Positions 36,562 through 46,134 are shown, counted from the stretch's first letter. The stretch: 53,198 bases of DNA from an uncultured Fibrobacter sp. (GCA_946402415.1 CAMIWK010000003.1:1-53198), one strand, 5' to 3'. The notes: generated by a model from the sequence alone, not told the origin. Numbers and translations: made by a program.

Positions 36562-37929
36562 ATGAATATGCTTTTGGAATTGCGCAACAAGATTCGGTAT
36601 TATGAGATAATTGTCTATAATGTGCTTATCTTGACGCGATGGTATTCTGTAATCCGTAATTTTATATTACGCCATAAATACGATAGCATTCCTGCTATAT
36701 ATGCTGGTGTACTCCAAAGGGTGCAAAAAAAAGCATTGGCCGGTGAGAAAATCAATGTTGCCTTTTACATATTGGAAACCAACAAATGGAAATATGAGGG
36801 GGTCTACCGCCTGTTAGAAAAAGACGGGCGATTCAATCCCTACATTGTCGTAGTTCCCTATGCAGCGGGTGCTGTCATCCAGACGGATTATATTCCACAT
36901 ATGCGTATGGTCTATGAATACTTTAAAAAACGTGGCTACAATGTCTTCTTGCCCTATTCAGAACAAAAACAGCGTGTTTTGACTAAGAGGGAGTCCAAGG
37001 AGATGAATCCAGACATCCTATTCCATATGAATTGTTGGCACGAATATGGCAAGTTTGTAGACTTTGGCTATGAAAATAATATGGACTGCTTGCAGGCCTA
37101 TGTTCCTTATGCCTGGATGATTAGCAACCGCTATATTGAACATTTCAATAGAGATTTCCACAATAAACTTTGGAAGATTTATTATGAAACACCGATGCAT
37201 GTGGAAATGGCAAAAAAGCATGCGATTAACAAGGGCGTAAATGGTGTTGCAACGGGATATCCCCTGCTAGATTCCTTCTTTTTTCCGAAAAAGAATGTGG
37301 TTGATGTGTGGAAGCCCCAGGAAAAGAAAAAGAAACGTGTTATATGGGCACCACATCATCACATGCTAGAGAAAAACCGGGATGCGAATTTCTTGGATAT
37401 ATGCGATTTCATGGTTGAAATGGCCAAGAAATATGCCGATCAGGTGCAATTTGTGTTCAAGCCTCATCCTGAATTGGCGAAAAAACTGGATATGGCGATT
37501 CCTGGCTGGAATAAGGAACGCCGTGAAGCGTATTATAAACTGTGGGAAACTATGCCGAATACACAAGTGTGTTTGGACGAATATGTGGATTTGTTCCTCA
37601 CATCAGATGCCATGATCCAGGACTGTGGCTCGTTTACGGCGGAGTATACCTGTACCTATAAACCGATGCTTTTCTTGATAGCGAACCCGGGTGTCGTTCG
37701 TGACTGGAATGAGTGCGGGAAGGCGATTTTGGAAAATATTTATACGTCCGAGAAGGGAAAGGAAATAGAATCGTTTATCAAACGCGTTGTCATTGAGGGT
37801 GATGATTATATGAAGGCTAAACGCGTTGCTTTTATAGATGGTTATTTACGGCCTGGCAATCCGCAGGGCGCCTCAAGAGGTATCTATGATGACTTAATGA
37901 GGGAACTGGGGATGGAGGCTAACGTATGA
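36562..37929 (+). CDS. Divergent CDP-glycerol glycerophosphotransferase-like protein
   Basis: VIWAPHHHMLEKN, FVFKPHPELAKKL, DAMIQDCGSFTAEYTCTYKPMLFL, diverged TagF-like motifs. Confidence 0.7.
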   Translation: MNMLLELRNKIRYYEIIVYNVLILTRWYSVIRNFILRHKYDSIPAIYAGVLQRVQKKALAGEKINVAFYILETNKWKYEGVYRLLEKDGRFNPYIVVVPYAAGAVIQTDYIPHMRMVYEYFKKRGYNVFLPYSEQKQRVLTKRESKEMNPDILFHMNCWHEYGKFVDFGYENNMDCLQAYVPYAWMISNRYIEHFNRDFHNKLWKIYYETPMHVEMAKKHAINKGVNGVATGYPLLDSFFFPKKNVVDVWKPQEKKKKRVIWAPHHHMLEKNRDANFLDICDFMVEMAKKYADQVQFVFKPHPELAKKLDMAIPGWNKERREAYYKLWETMPNTQVCLDEYVDLFLTSDAMIQDCGSFTAEYTCTYKPMLFLIANPGVVRDWNECGKAILENIYTSEKGKEIESFIKRVVIEGDDYMKAKRVAFIDGYLRPGNPQGASRGIYDDLMRELGMEANV

Positions 37930-38831
37930 GCTCTGTTCTTAAAAGACTGTTAGTTATGATTGCGTTGTTGCAAATATTTGCGTTTGCTGGCGATAATCGT
38001 GTTGACTTTTTGCTGAATAAATTGAAAGAACGAGGGCCTCACGATTACGCCATGATAATCGCTCACCGTGGAGACTGGCGGTATGCCCCGGAAAACTCGC
38101 TTAGGGGTTTTGCCAATTGCATTAAGTCAGGCTTTGATGCTATAGAAGTTGATGTCCGTATGACCAAGGATGGTGTTTTGGTTATTATGCACGATGAAAC
38201 AGTGAATCGGACGACAGACGGGAAGGGTAAGGTCTCTGATTTGACATTTGAGGAAATCAAAAAGCTCCATTTGAAGACTCCGACAAACTATGTCTCGGAT
38301 CAGACGGTGCCTTCTTTTGAGGAGGTCTTGAACCTTGCAAGGGGGCAGATTCTTGTGTACGTGGACAAATGGCAAGCTCATAAAGAGGCTGTTTTAGAAA
38401 TGGTGCACAGGCATGGAATGGATCGGCAAATTCTACTGGCAGGGCCAGTCAATATGGAGTCTGATGCATATAAGCTGGCGATGCAATACCCTGAAGTGAA
38501 TTACGTCCCGTTTTTCCCCTGCAATGGAAAAAATGACGAAGGCAAATTTTCGAAGTTAAAAAATGATATGCAACCGATAGGTTATTATATTGCGTTCCCT
38601 TCGGACAAGCTTCCCATATTAAAAGAGACCAAGTCCTATTCAGAATACGGCCATCGGCTGTGGGTGGATACTCTACTTGGCAAGTGCTGTAATGGTGGCC
38701 GTAATGACCAGCTTGCCCTAATGGATCCGGAATCGAGCTATGGTTGGCTCCTAGATCACGGTTTTACGGTTTTTTTTACGGATGATCCGCACGGTGTGGC
38801 AAAATTCTTGAAGTCTAGAAACATGAGATAG
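37926..38831 (+). CDS. Secreted glycerophosphodiester phosphodiesterase-family protein
   Basis: Signal peptide; IIAHRGDWRYAPENSLRGF...DAIEVDVRMTKDGVLVIMHDETVNRTTDGKGKVSDLT; ATGA overlap start. Confidence 0.92.
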   Translation: MSSVLKRLLVMIALLQIFAFAGDNRVDFLLNKLKERGPHDYAMIIAHRGDWRYAPENSLRGFANCIKSGFDAIEVDVRMTKDGVLVIMHDETVNRTTDGKGKVSDLTFEEIKKLHLKTPTNYVSDQTVPSFEEVLNLARGQILVYVDKWQAHKEAVLEMVHRHGMDRQILLAGPVNMESDAYKLAMQYPEVNYVPFFPCNGKNDEGKFSKLKNDMQPIGYYIAFPSDKLPILKETKSYSEYGHRLWVDTLLGKCCNGGRNDQLALMDPESSYGWLLDHGFTVFFTDDPHGVAKFLKSRNMR

Positions 38832-38880
38832 TTGTTTGCTATCTTTTTGGTGAGTAAAAAAAGCGAAAAAAGGACATTCC

Positions 38881-39603
38881 ATGAAAAAGAACATAGCCGT
38901 CATTTTTGCAGGTGGAACGGGAATGCGTATGAACACGGTTTCTAGGCCTAAACAGTTTCTTGAACTGAGGGGGAAACCAATCATTGTTTATACGTTGGAA
39001 CTGTTCGACAACCACCCGCAGGTAGATGGCATAGTTGTGGTGTGTATTGAATCTTGGATTCCTTTTTTGCAAAAGCAATTGAATAAGTTCGAGATAAGCA
39101 AGGTTGGCATTGTGGTCTCTGGAGGCGAAACCGGCCAGGAATCCATATATAAGGGCTTGCTTGCGGCAAGGGAAAAATATGGTGATGAATGCAATGTCCT
39201 GATTCACGATGGTGTTCGACCGTTGATAAGGGAACAGACCATATCGGATTGTATTGCTCAAACCAATGAAAAGGGGAATTGCGTCACCTGCGTTCCTGCC
39301 ACGGAGACTTTTATTGTGAAGCAGGCCGATGGCTCCCTGGAAATACCTTCCCGCCCGGATTCCCTGATTGCTCGTGCTCCGCAGTGTTTTAAACTTAAGG
39401 ATATCCTGGATGCCCATGAGAATGCTCGTTCAGAAGGCAGAAATGACTTCATTGATTCCTGCACCATGATGAGCCACTATGGGCATAAAATCCATACTAT
39501 TATTGGCCCTATGGAGAATATCAAGATTACCACGCCTACGGATTTCTTTATTTTCCGCGCCATGGTAGAAGTGCATGAAAACCAGCAAATTTTTGGATTT
39601 TGA
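38881..39603 (+). CDS. IspD/TarI-family cytidylyltransferase
   Basis: AVIFAGGTGMRMNTVSRPKQFLELRGKPIIVYTLELFD...VLIHDGVRPLI. Confidence 0.9.
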   Translation: MKKNIAVIFAGGTGMRMNTVSRPKQFLELRGKPIIVYTLELFDNHPQVDGIVVVCIESWIPFLQKQLNKFEISKVGIVVSGGETGQESIYKGLLAAREKYGDECNVLIHDGVRPLIREQTISDCIAQTNEKGNCVTCVPATETFIVKQADGSLEIPSRPDSLIARAPQCFKLKDILDAHENARSEGRNDFIDSCTMMSHYGHKIHTIIGPMENIKITTPTDFFIFRAMVEVHENQQIFGF

Positions 39604-39605
39604 TA

Positions 39606-40625
39606 ATGAATCGAATTGTTGAAGAAGACGTGTCGTTTTTCGCAAAGCATTTTGCTTTGTCGCACCAACTAGCGGGATCTACATTCTTGGTGACGGGAGC
39701 GACTGGGCTTATCGGCTCGTCATTGATTCGTTGTTTGTTGGCGTTAAAGGAACAGATAAAAATTTATGCTCCTGTGAGGAGTTTGAAGAAGGCAGAGGTC
39801 CTCTTTGACGAATGGCAAAAAGAGCATATTCATTTTATTGAATGCGATTTGGTGGAATACGACTATGGTCAATTGGATAAGATAGACTATATCGTGCATT
39901 GTGCTGCCCCGACCTCAAGTAAGTTTTTCGTAGAGCGTCCTGTAGAAACGTTTGAGATCATCATGGATGGCACAAAGAAGATGCTCCAGTTGGCCCGTCA
40001 GAAACAGGTTCTGGGAATGGTTTACTTGTCTTCATTGGAAGTTTATGGCGAATCCCATGATGATTCTCTTTCGGTTAAGGAGGATTTTCAAGGGTATCTG
40101 AATCCGATGTCTGTTCGTAGCAGCTATCCTATGGCGAAAAGAGCGACGGAAAATCTATGCTGTTTATACGCGTCAGAATATGGAGTGCCTGTAAAAATCG
40201 CCAGGTTGACGCAAACATCTGGCGCGGGAATAACAAAGGATGATTCTCGAATTATTGCCCAATTCGCAAGACTGGCCGCTCATGGGCAAGACATTGTTCT
40301 TCACACGACTGGGGAGTCGTCTAGGCCCTACTGTTACGTGACGGATTCTATATCGGCTCTTCTGTACATACTATTGAAAGGCGCTAATGGCGAAAGCTAC
40401 AATGTGGCAAATGAGTCTACGTACCTTTCAGCAAGAGGTATGGCCGAATTTGTACATAGCAATATCAATTCGAATAGCCAAGTGAAGGTAGAGCTTGCTG
40501 ACAATATGGGCTATGCTCCGCCGACCAAGTTGCGCCTTGATACAGAGAAATTGATGGGCCTTGGGTGGCGCCCTCGTTATGGTCTCAAGGAAATTTTTGA
40601 AAGGCTTATAGAATATCTGAGCTAA
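39606..40625 (+). CDS. NAD-dependent epimerase/dehydratase (extended SDR)
   Basis: FLVTGATGLIGSSLIRCLL, VYLSSLEVYGES, SSYPMAKRATENL. Confidence 0.85.
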   Translation: MNRIVEEDVSFFAKHFALSHQLAGSTFLVTGATGLIGSSLIRCLLALKEQIKIYAPVRSLKKAEVLFDEWQKEHIHFIECDLVEYDYGQLDKIDYIVHCAAPTSSKFFVERPVETFEIIMDGTKKMLQLARQKQVLGMVYLSSLEVYGESHDDSLSVKEDFQGYLNPMSVRSSYPMAKRATENLCCLYASEYGVPVKIARLTQTSGAGITKDDSRIIAQFARLAAHGQDIVLHTTGESSRPYCYVTDSISALLYILLKGANGESYNVANESTYLSARGMAEFVHSNINSNSQVKVELADNMGYAPPTKLRLDTEKLMGLGWRPRYGLKEIFERLIEYLS

Positions 40626-41875
40626 TTCAGGCTGGCGTCAATCCATTCGATGCGTCGCCTTGTCCAGGATTTGAGGGAATCTAGAGCTTCGTCGTAATTC
40701 TTATAGCTTTCCTTATAAGCCCAGAATTCGGTATTGCCGAGTACATCCCAACGTCTAAACTCGTTTTGGGTTGCCTTTTTGATGATATTGGCATAGACGT
40801 CAATTGAATCTATAAACGCCTTGAATAGGTGTTCGTTCTGCTTCCAATAAACTGTCGCACGTTTCCATATGGCATGGTCTCTGAATAGGGGGCTGTTCCA
40901 GCCGAATGATTTTGCATGCCAGCCTTCAGCGGGTAGCTTGGGCTCACCGTCCTTTGAACAGCCGAAGGTTTCGTCATAATCCCAAACAGGTCCCATTCTC
41001 ATTATGTCACCCGCTTGCCAGGTAAAAAAGATACTCCGCCCGAAGCGGCCGTCGTAATTTTTTGAAAATTCAAGCAACCAGAAATAGCGTATGTAGTCAT
41101 CGATGTCGATCCATTCGTCAATTTGGACGGAATTGAAGTTTTTGCCGTAAATGAAGCCCTCCCATTTGTCCAATTGAGTTTGCAACTTGCTGATGGTTTC
41201 GTTAGATGGGCGCTTTGGATAGCGAATTTTAAAAAGGGTGTTTTTCTTTGTGCGGATCGTTTCGCCGTTAAGATGATAATGCGTTGTTTTTTCAAAGAGG
41301 AAAGATGAATCGTTCTGAGGCGTGTTTACCCTATTTTTGGAGACCTTTATACTTTCTGATAAAAGGTATATTCCTTTGTATTGGCGGTTGAGATAAAGCT
41401 CAACAAAGGTGGAACGGGGCGTATAAGAAGCTCCCAGTCTTTGGGCTAGTTTGAAGATGGCGTAGTTCTTTAGAAGGGTCTTGTCTGAAAAATTGGAGAT
41501 GAGAATCCATTCTTTGTCTTGTGGCATGCCCAAAAGGGCTTTCTTTTGAGTTAATTCAAGCTTTAGGGAGAATTTTGTCATGGCTTTAAAGCTGGAATTG
41601 CCATGTCCCTTTATGGTCAGTTCTATAACTTCACCGTCGGGGGTGCTTTTGTCGTACATCTGCATTCTTGCAGGAAGGTCTGTTTCTGTATCTCTTGGTT
41701 CATGAAAGCCGTCAGTTTCAATGACCATTCTTGGTAATCCCGCATAGGGGTATTCGGAATCGTCAAGGGGAAGGTATTCCTGGCTTTTAGATGAATTGTC
41801 CCAAACGCATCCAACCATATAAACAGAAAGGACGGCTAGGAAAAAACATATTGAGCGGTTAAATATTCCCATCAA
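40622..41875 (-). CDS. CotH kinase-family lipoprotein (tandem copy 2)
   Basis: Lipobox-like VGC; IKGHGNSSFKAMTKFSLKLEL, GIYLLSESIKV, MGPVWDYDETFG. Confidence 0.88.
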   Translation of the reverse strand: MMGIFNRSICFFLAVLSVYMVGCVWDNSSKSQEYLPLDDSEYPYAGLPRMVIETDGFHEPRDTETDLPARMQMYDKSTPDGEVIELTIKGHGNSSFKAMTKFSLKLELTQKKALLGMPQDKEWILISNFSDKTLLKNYAIFKLAQRLGASYTPRSTFVELYLNRQYKGIYLLSESIKVSKNRVNTPQNDSSFLFEKTTHYHLNGETIRTKKNTLFKIRYPKRPSNETISKLQTQLDKWEGFIYGKNFNSVQIDEWIDIDDYIRYFWLLEFSKNYDGRFGRSIFFTWQAGDIMRMGPVWDYDETFGCSKDGEPKLPAEGWHAKSFGWNSPLFRDHAIWKRATVYWKQNEHLFKAFIDSIDVYANIIKKATQNEFRRWDVLGNTEFWAYKESYKNYDEALDSLKSWTRRRIEWIDASLN

Positions 41876-43079
41876 TCCACTTCGCTCTTTGTTTCATCCA
41901 ACTTTTAAGAGAATCTACTGCTTCTTCGTGAGAGTTGTAGCTTTGGTTAAATTCCCAGAGGAATGTAGTTCCCAGCACAGGCCAGCGCTTGAAGTTGTTT
42001 TTCGCCGCTTTTTCAATATGCTTCTTATAGTAATCCAGCGAATCAATTGCACTTAAGAATATATTCCGGTGGTCCTTCCAGTAATTTGCGATTTCCTGTT
42101 TGAATTGGGCATTTTTGAATAAATACCGATTCCAGGGATTAGGGCGTGAATACCATTCCTTGGGATCAAATTGCCTGTATTCTCCGTAACTCAAGTCAAA
42201 GTCCCAAATGGGCCCCATCTTTATTTTCCCACTTCGTTCCCAGGTAAAAAAGACGCTAGTTTTCAGATTGCTGTCTGCATTTTTGGAAAACTCCTCTATC
42301 CAGTAGTAGGCTGAATAGTCTTGAATGTCAATCCAGCGAGCAAGGGTGTCATAGCAGAAACTGGTACGTATAAAGTCTTCCCATTGGTCGGCAAAGGTCT
42401 TTAGCGTGGCTTGGCAGGTGTCTCCACAATTTTTAGGGTAGTGGATTTTTAGTGGCAGTTGCTGGGCAGTCCTTATGATCGTATCGTTGTTATCATAGTA
42501 GGCGTCTACTTCCACAAGATAATTGTTTTCATCTTTGGGAATGTTCAGACGGGAGGAATTAACCTTGATTGTTTCTGTTAGAAGGTACAGCCCCATATAA
42601 TCACGATTTAGGTATACTTCTACAAAACTACATCTTGGTACGTAGCCCATTTCCAGCTGCCGTGCCAGGTTGAACGTCATATAGTTGCGCAATAGTGTTT
42701 TATCTGCATGGTTTGAAATCAGAGCCCACTCCTTATCGGCAGGCATTCCAAGCATTTCCCTCTTTTCGGGAAATTTTATCTTCATGCTGTACTTGCTCAT
42801 GCCGATGCTGGAATTACCACGCCCTTTTATAGTGAAGTCTATGATTTCGCTTTCAGGGCCCTTTTCTCCGTAGATTTGCATTTTGGCAGGAATCTTGGTT
42901 TCCTTGTCTCGGATTTGAGCGAAATTATCCGTTTCGATTACAAGGCGTGGGAGTCCTGCATAGGGGTACTCCGAGTCATCGATGGGCAAATAGTCGGGAG
43001 AATCGGCATTATCGGTCCAAATACAGCCGTTAAGACATGCAAATGTCCATATAATCGCTATGAATAAGGTGCGGGACAC
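41859..43079 (-). CDS. CotH kinase-family lipoprotein (tandem copy 1)
   Basis: LPIDDSEYPYAGLPRLVIETDN shared with neighbour; IKGRGNSSIGMSKYSMKIKF, MGPIWDFDLSYG. Confidence 0.88.
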   Translation of the reverse strand: MSRTLFIAIIWTFACLNGCIWTDNADSPDYLPIDDSEYPYAGLPRLVIETDNFAQIRDKETKIPAKMQIYGEKGPESEIIDFTIKGRGNSSIGMSKYSMKIKFPEKREMLGMPADKEWALISNHADKTLLRNYMTFNLARQLEMGYVPRCSFVEVYLNRDYMGLYLLTETIKVNSSRLNIPKDENNYLVEVDAYYDNNDTIIRTAQQLPLKIHYPKNCGDTCQATLKTFADQWEDFIRTSFCYDTLARWIDIQDYSAYYWIEEFSKNADSNLKTSVFFTWERSGKIKMGPIWDFDLSYGEYRQFDPKEWYSRPNPWNRYLFKNAQFKQEIANYWKDHRNIFLSAIDSLDYYKKHIEKAAKNNFKRWPVLGTTFLWEFNQSYNSHEEAVDSLKSWMKQRAKWIDGNI

Positions 43080-43190
43080 TGGATTGTTTGAAGCTGTGTA
43101 AGGGGGGTGAATCGATGTAAAATATACATTGATTTGAGCGGTATGAGCGCTTTTTTTTATATTTACGTAGCGCTTTTATATAGGTTTTTT

Positions 43191-45284
43191 ATGGCTACTA
43201 AAAAAACGGAAGAGAAAGATTTATTTGAACTGCTGCAGAATCTGCTAAAAAATTGGTTTGTTGTACTGCCGTGCATCTTGTTTGCCGCTGCCGTTGGGGT
43301 TTTCGTTGCTATGTGGATACGCCCCGTTTATCAGGTAGATGCATTGCTTCAGATTGAGACTAAAAGTGGCAAAGGTCCATCCATGATGGGGGATATGGCT
43401 GCCCTTTTTGCAACGACTAGCCCGGCAGAAACAGAAATAGAGTTGATAAAAAGCCGTAGAGTACTTGGTAGTACTGTAGAAGTCAAACGTTTGCAATATT
43501 ACGCAATTCCTAAGGGGAAATGGGATCGTCTGTTTCATCGCGAAGGTCGAATGGAGTTGATGAACTTTGAGGTTCCTTGGGATTTAGTTCCTATAGATGA
43601 TCGTGAAAAGCCGTGGACGGCAAGGGTTTTAGATTCACTGAATTTCGCTTTGTATGACCACAATAAGCAACGTGTTTTGGTGGGAATGGTTGGCCAGACG
43701 TATCATTTCCCCTATGCCGGGGACACGGCAACTTTTGGCATCTATCGTATGGATGCCCGGAAGGGACAGCGTTTTTCTGTTGGGAAACGGACCTATCTTG
43801 ATGCTGTGGAGGCATTCCGCAAAGCCTTTGATGTGAAGGAGAAGGGAAAACGTACGGGTATTCTTGAATTCTCTTATCAGGATGTATATCCGGATAGGGC
43901 CGCTGAAATTTTGAACGAGGTGGCAACCTCGTATTTGCGCCAGAATGTGGAGGAACGCAATGCAGAAGCTCAGCAGACACTAGAGTTTTTGGAAAAACAG
44001 CTGCCGGACCTCAAGGCTAGGTTGGATTCGGCACTAATGAACTTGAATGCCTATCAGAATAGGGTAGGTTCTGTAGATGTTGCCGCAGAAACTCAGATAG
44101 TTCTTCAAAAAAGGACTCAACTAGAACAAAAAATTCTAGAAATCCAGCAGAAAAAGCAAGAGGCTATTCGCTTGTTCCATGCGGAACACCCGACGGTAAA
44201 AACGCTTGAAGATCAGGAACGTACTCTGCGCCGTGAATTGGCGTCTACGACTAGAGATGTGAAGGATTTGCCTGAAACTCAACAGGAAGTTTTAAAACTT
44301 ACTAGTGAGGTGGAGCTGAACAAGGTGCTTTACACCAACATGTTGAACAGCGTGCAACAGTTGCGCTTGGTATCTGCTGGTGAAGTGGGATCTGTACGTA
44401 TTGTTGATTTTGCCGAGCAAACGACAAAGCCGGTAAAACCTAAGAAAAAACTGATCCTTTTAGTTTTCTTGTTCCTCGGGTTACTGCTTGGGGCCGCTCT
44501 CGTTTCTCTTAAAGATAAGCTCAGCGGTGGCGTGAAGAGTGCTACTTTCATAGAAAAGGAAACAGGCTTTACAGTTTATGCCAAGGTGCCCAAGGGCAAT
44601 CCCAAGGGTACAAAGGGGACCCGTCCTCTTGCTGTGGTGGAGCCTGATGATGTAGCGGTAGAAAGCTTACGCGCCCTTCGTTCCTCTTTGGAATTCTCCA
44701 TGATGGAATCCGACCAGCCAGTAATTGGTGTAAGTGGGCTTATACCTGGAGTAGGCAAGAGCTTTATCTCTGTAAACCTAGCAGCGCTGTATGCGGGACT
44801 TGGAAAGAAAATCTTGCTGATAGATGCTGACTTGCGTAAGGGACGTCTGCATAAGGAGTTCGGCATCAAGAGAGGAAATGGTCTTTCTCAGGTGCTGTTG
44901 CGCGAAATTGAGCCAGAACAGGTAATTTCCCCTACCGAAGTGGAGAACTTGTTTGTGCTGCCTTGCGGAAACGTGCCTCCAAACCCTGCGGAGCTGTTGG
45001 GTTCCAAGCATTATCTGGAGCTGATTGAGCAATTCAAGAAGCAGTACGATTTGATCATCGTGGATACTCCGCCTATTATGTTGGTGACCGACGCGGCTCT
45101 CGCTTGTCGTGTGGCAGCCCAGATTGTGATGGTTATTGAGTATAACAAGCATTCCATTGAGGCTATCCAAGATGCTATGGCGCAAATTCTCAAGGGTAAT
45201 CCCAATGCTCATGCTTCTATAGTAATCAATAAGTATGAGCACGGTAGCCAGGATGGGTACGGTTATAAGTACGGCAAGTACTAA
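43191..45284 (+). CDS. Polysaccharide co-polymerase / bacterial tyrosine autokinase (Wzc-like)
   Basis: Wzz-type N-terminal domain, GLIPGVGKSFISVNLAALYAGLGKKILLIDADLRKG, IIVDTPPI, C-terminal Tyr cluster YGYKYGKY. ATG at 43191 preferred. Confidence 0.92.
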   Translation: MATKKTEEKDLFELLQNLLKNWFVVLPCILFAAAVGVFVAMWIRPVYQVDALLQIETKSGKGPSMMGDMAALFATTSPAETEIELIKSRRVLGSTVEVKRLQYYAIPKGKWDRLFHREGRMELMNFEVPWDLVPIDDREKPWTARVLDSLNFALYDHNKQRVLVGMVGQTYHFPYAGDTATFGIYRMDARKGQRFSVGKRTYLDAVEAFRKAFDVKEKGKRTGILEFSYQDVYPDRAAEILNEVATSYLRQNVEERNAEAQQTLEFLEKQLPDLKARLDSALMNLNAYQNRVGSVDVAAETQIVLQKRTQLEQKILEIQQKKQEAIRLFHAEHPTVKTLEDQERTLRRELASTTRDVKDLPETQQEVLKLTSEVELNKVLYTNMLNSVQQLRLVSAGEVGSVRIVDFAEQTTKPVKPKKKLILLVFLFLGLLLGAALVSLKDKLSGGVKSATFIEKETGFTVYAKVPKGNPKGTKGTRPLAVVEPDDVAVESLRALRSSLEFSMMESDQPVIGVSGLIPGVGKSFISVNLAALYAGLGKKILLIDADLRKGRLHKEFGIKRGNGLSQVLLREIEPEQVISPTEVENLFVLPCGNVPPNPAELLGSKHYLELIEQFKKQYDLIIVDTPPIMLVTDAALACRVAAQIVMVIEYNKHSIEAIQDAMAQILKGNPNAHASIVINKYEHGSQDGYGYKYGKY

Positions 45285-46116
45285 GCATCTTTTGCCTGGC
45301 CTTTGGGGTCGGGCATTTTTGTTGCTTGTCATCCTGTCTGTTTCTGTCTTTGCGACGGAGCCCCTGAAACCAATTTTACCCCCTCAGAACGCCATTGCCT
45401 TAGGTGGTGTGGGGGAGCTTCGTGATGATGTCTACAGCGCCGATCTGAAATGGTCCGTAGAAGTGGCGCCTTGCAACTGCCTGAGTTTTTATACCGACAT
45501 GTCCTACCGATTTGTCAGTTACGAATGGCAGGTTATGCTTCATGACCAGATTCATGAGATGGTGAACCTAGAAGTAAACGGCTTGAATGAATCTTTTGTG
45601 GGCATGAAGTTCTTTCCGCTGGATTTTTTCGGTCTGAACATAAGCTGGCGCTTCAAGCCGGGGGATGGGAGCCGTGTGGAACGTTTCGAACGTTTGGGAA
45701 TCGAACCTATGGGCGTGTACCGTTTTAGCCCCAATATGATTCTTGGACTTTCTGGACAATACTATTCCTTTGTTGAAGATCGGAATTACCAGCCTGGTGA
45801 CGAACTTGGGGTAAAAACTTCGTTTGTTTGGAATGTCTTTTGGGATAAGTATGCCCGGACAGGTTGGCAGGTTGGCTATGCGTTCCTTTTCCGCTGGCGC
45901 GTCCGGGAATCGGAAAACCACAACCTTGCAAAAGACTACCAGAAGATGGACGATCTTTATCGGGGATTTCGGATGCGGGGTGACATTGCGCGGTACTTTA
46001 GCTGGTTCAGGTTCCCCTTTGGCATAGGCATGGCCTATGAGATGAATCGCGGAAATTTGTTCGGCTTTGAGACGGGCCACAAGGTGGAACTATATTTAAG
46101 GGCGGAGTTCCCGTAA
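45235..46116 (+). CDS. Hypothetical outer-membrane beta-barrel-like protein
   Basis: Signal-like LLLVILSVSVFA; alternating amphipathic strands rich in aromatics to the C-terminal VELYLRAEFP. Start overlaps wzc-like stop by 50 nt. Confidence 0.6.
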   Translation: MSTVARMGTVISTASTKHLLPGLWGRAFLLLVILSVSVFATEPLKPILPPQNAIALGGVGELRDDVYSADLKWSVEVAPCNCLSFYTDMSYRFVSYEWQVMLHDQIHEMVNLEVNGLNESFVGMKFFPLDFFGLNISWRFKPGDGSRVERFERLGIEPMGVYRFSPNMILGLSGQYYSFVEDRNYQPGDELGVKTSFVWNVFWDKYARTGWQVGYAFLFRWRVRESENHNLAKDYQKMDDLYRGFRMRGDIARYFSWFRFPFGIGMAYEMNRGNLFGFETGHKVELYLRAEFP

Positions 46117-46134
46117 ACTATAGGATGGTTTTGG

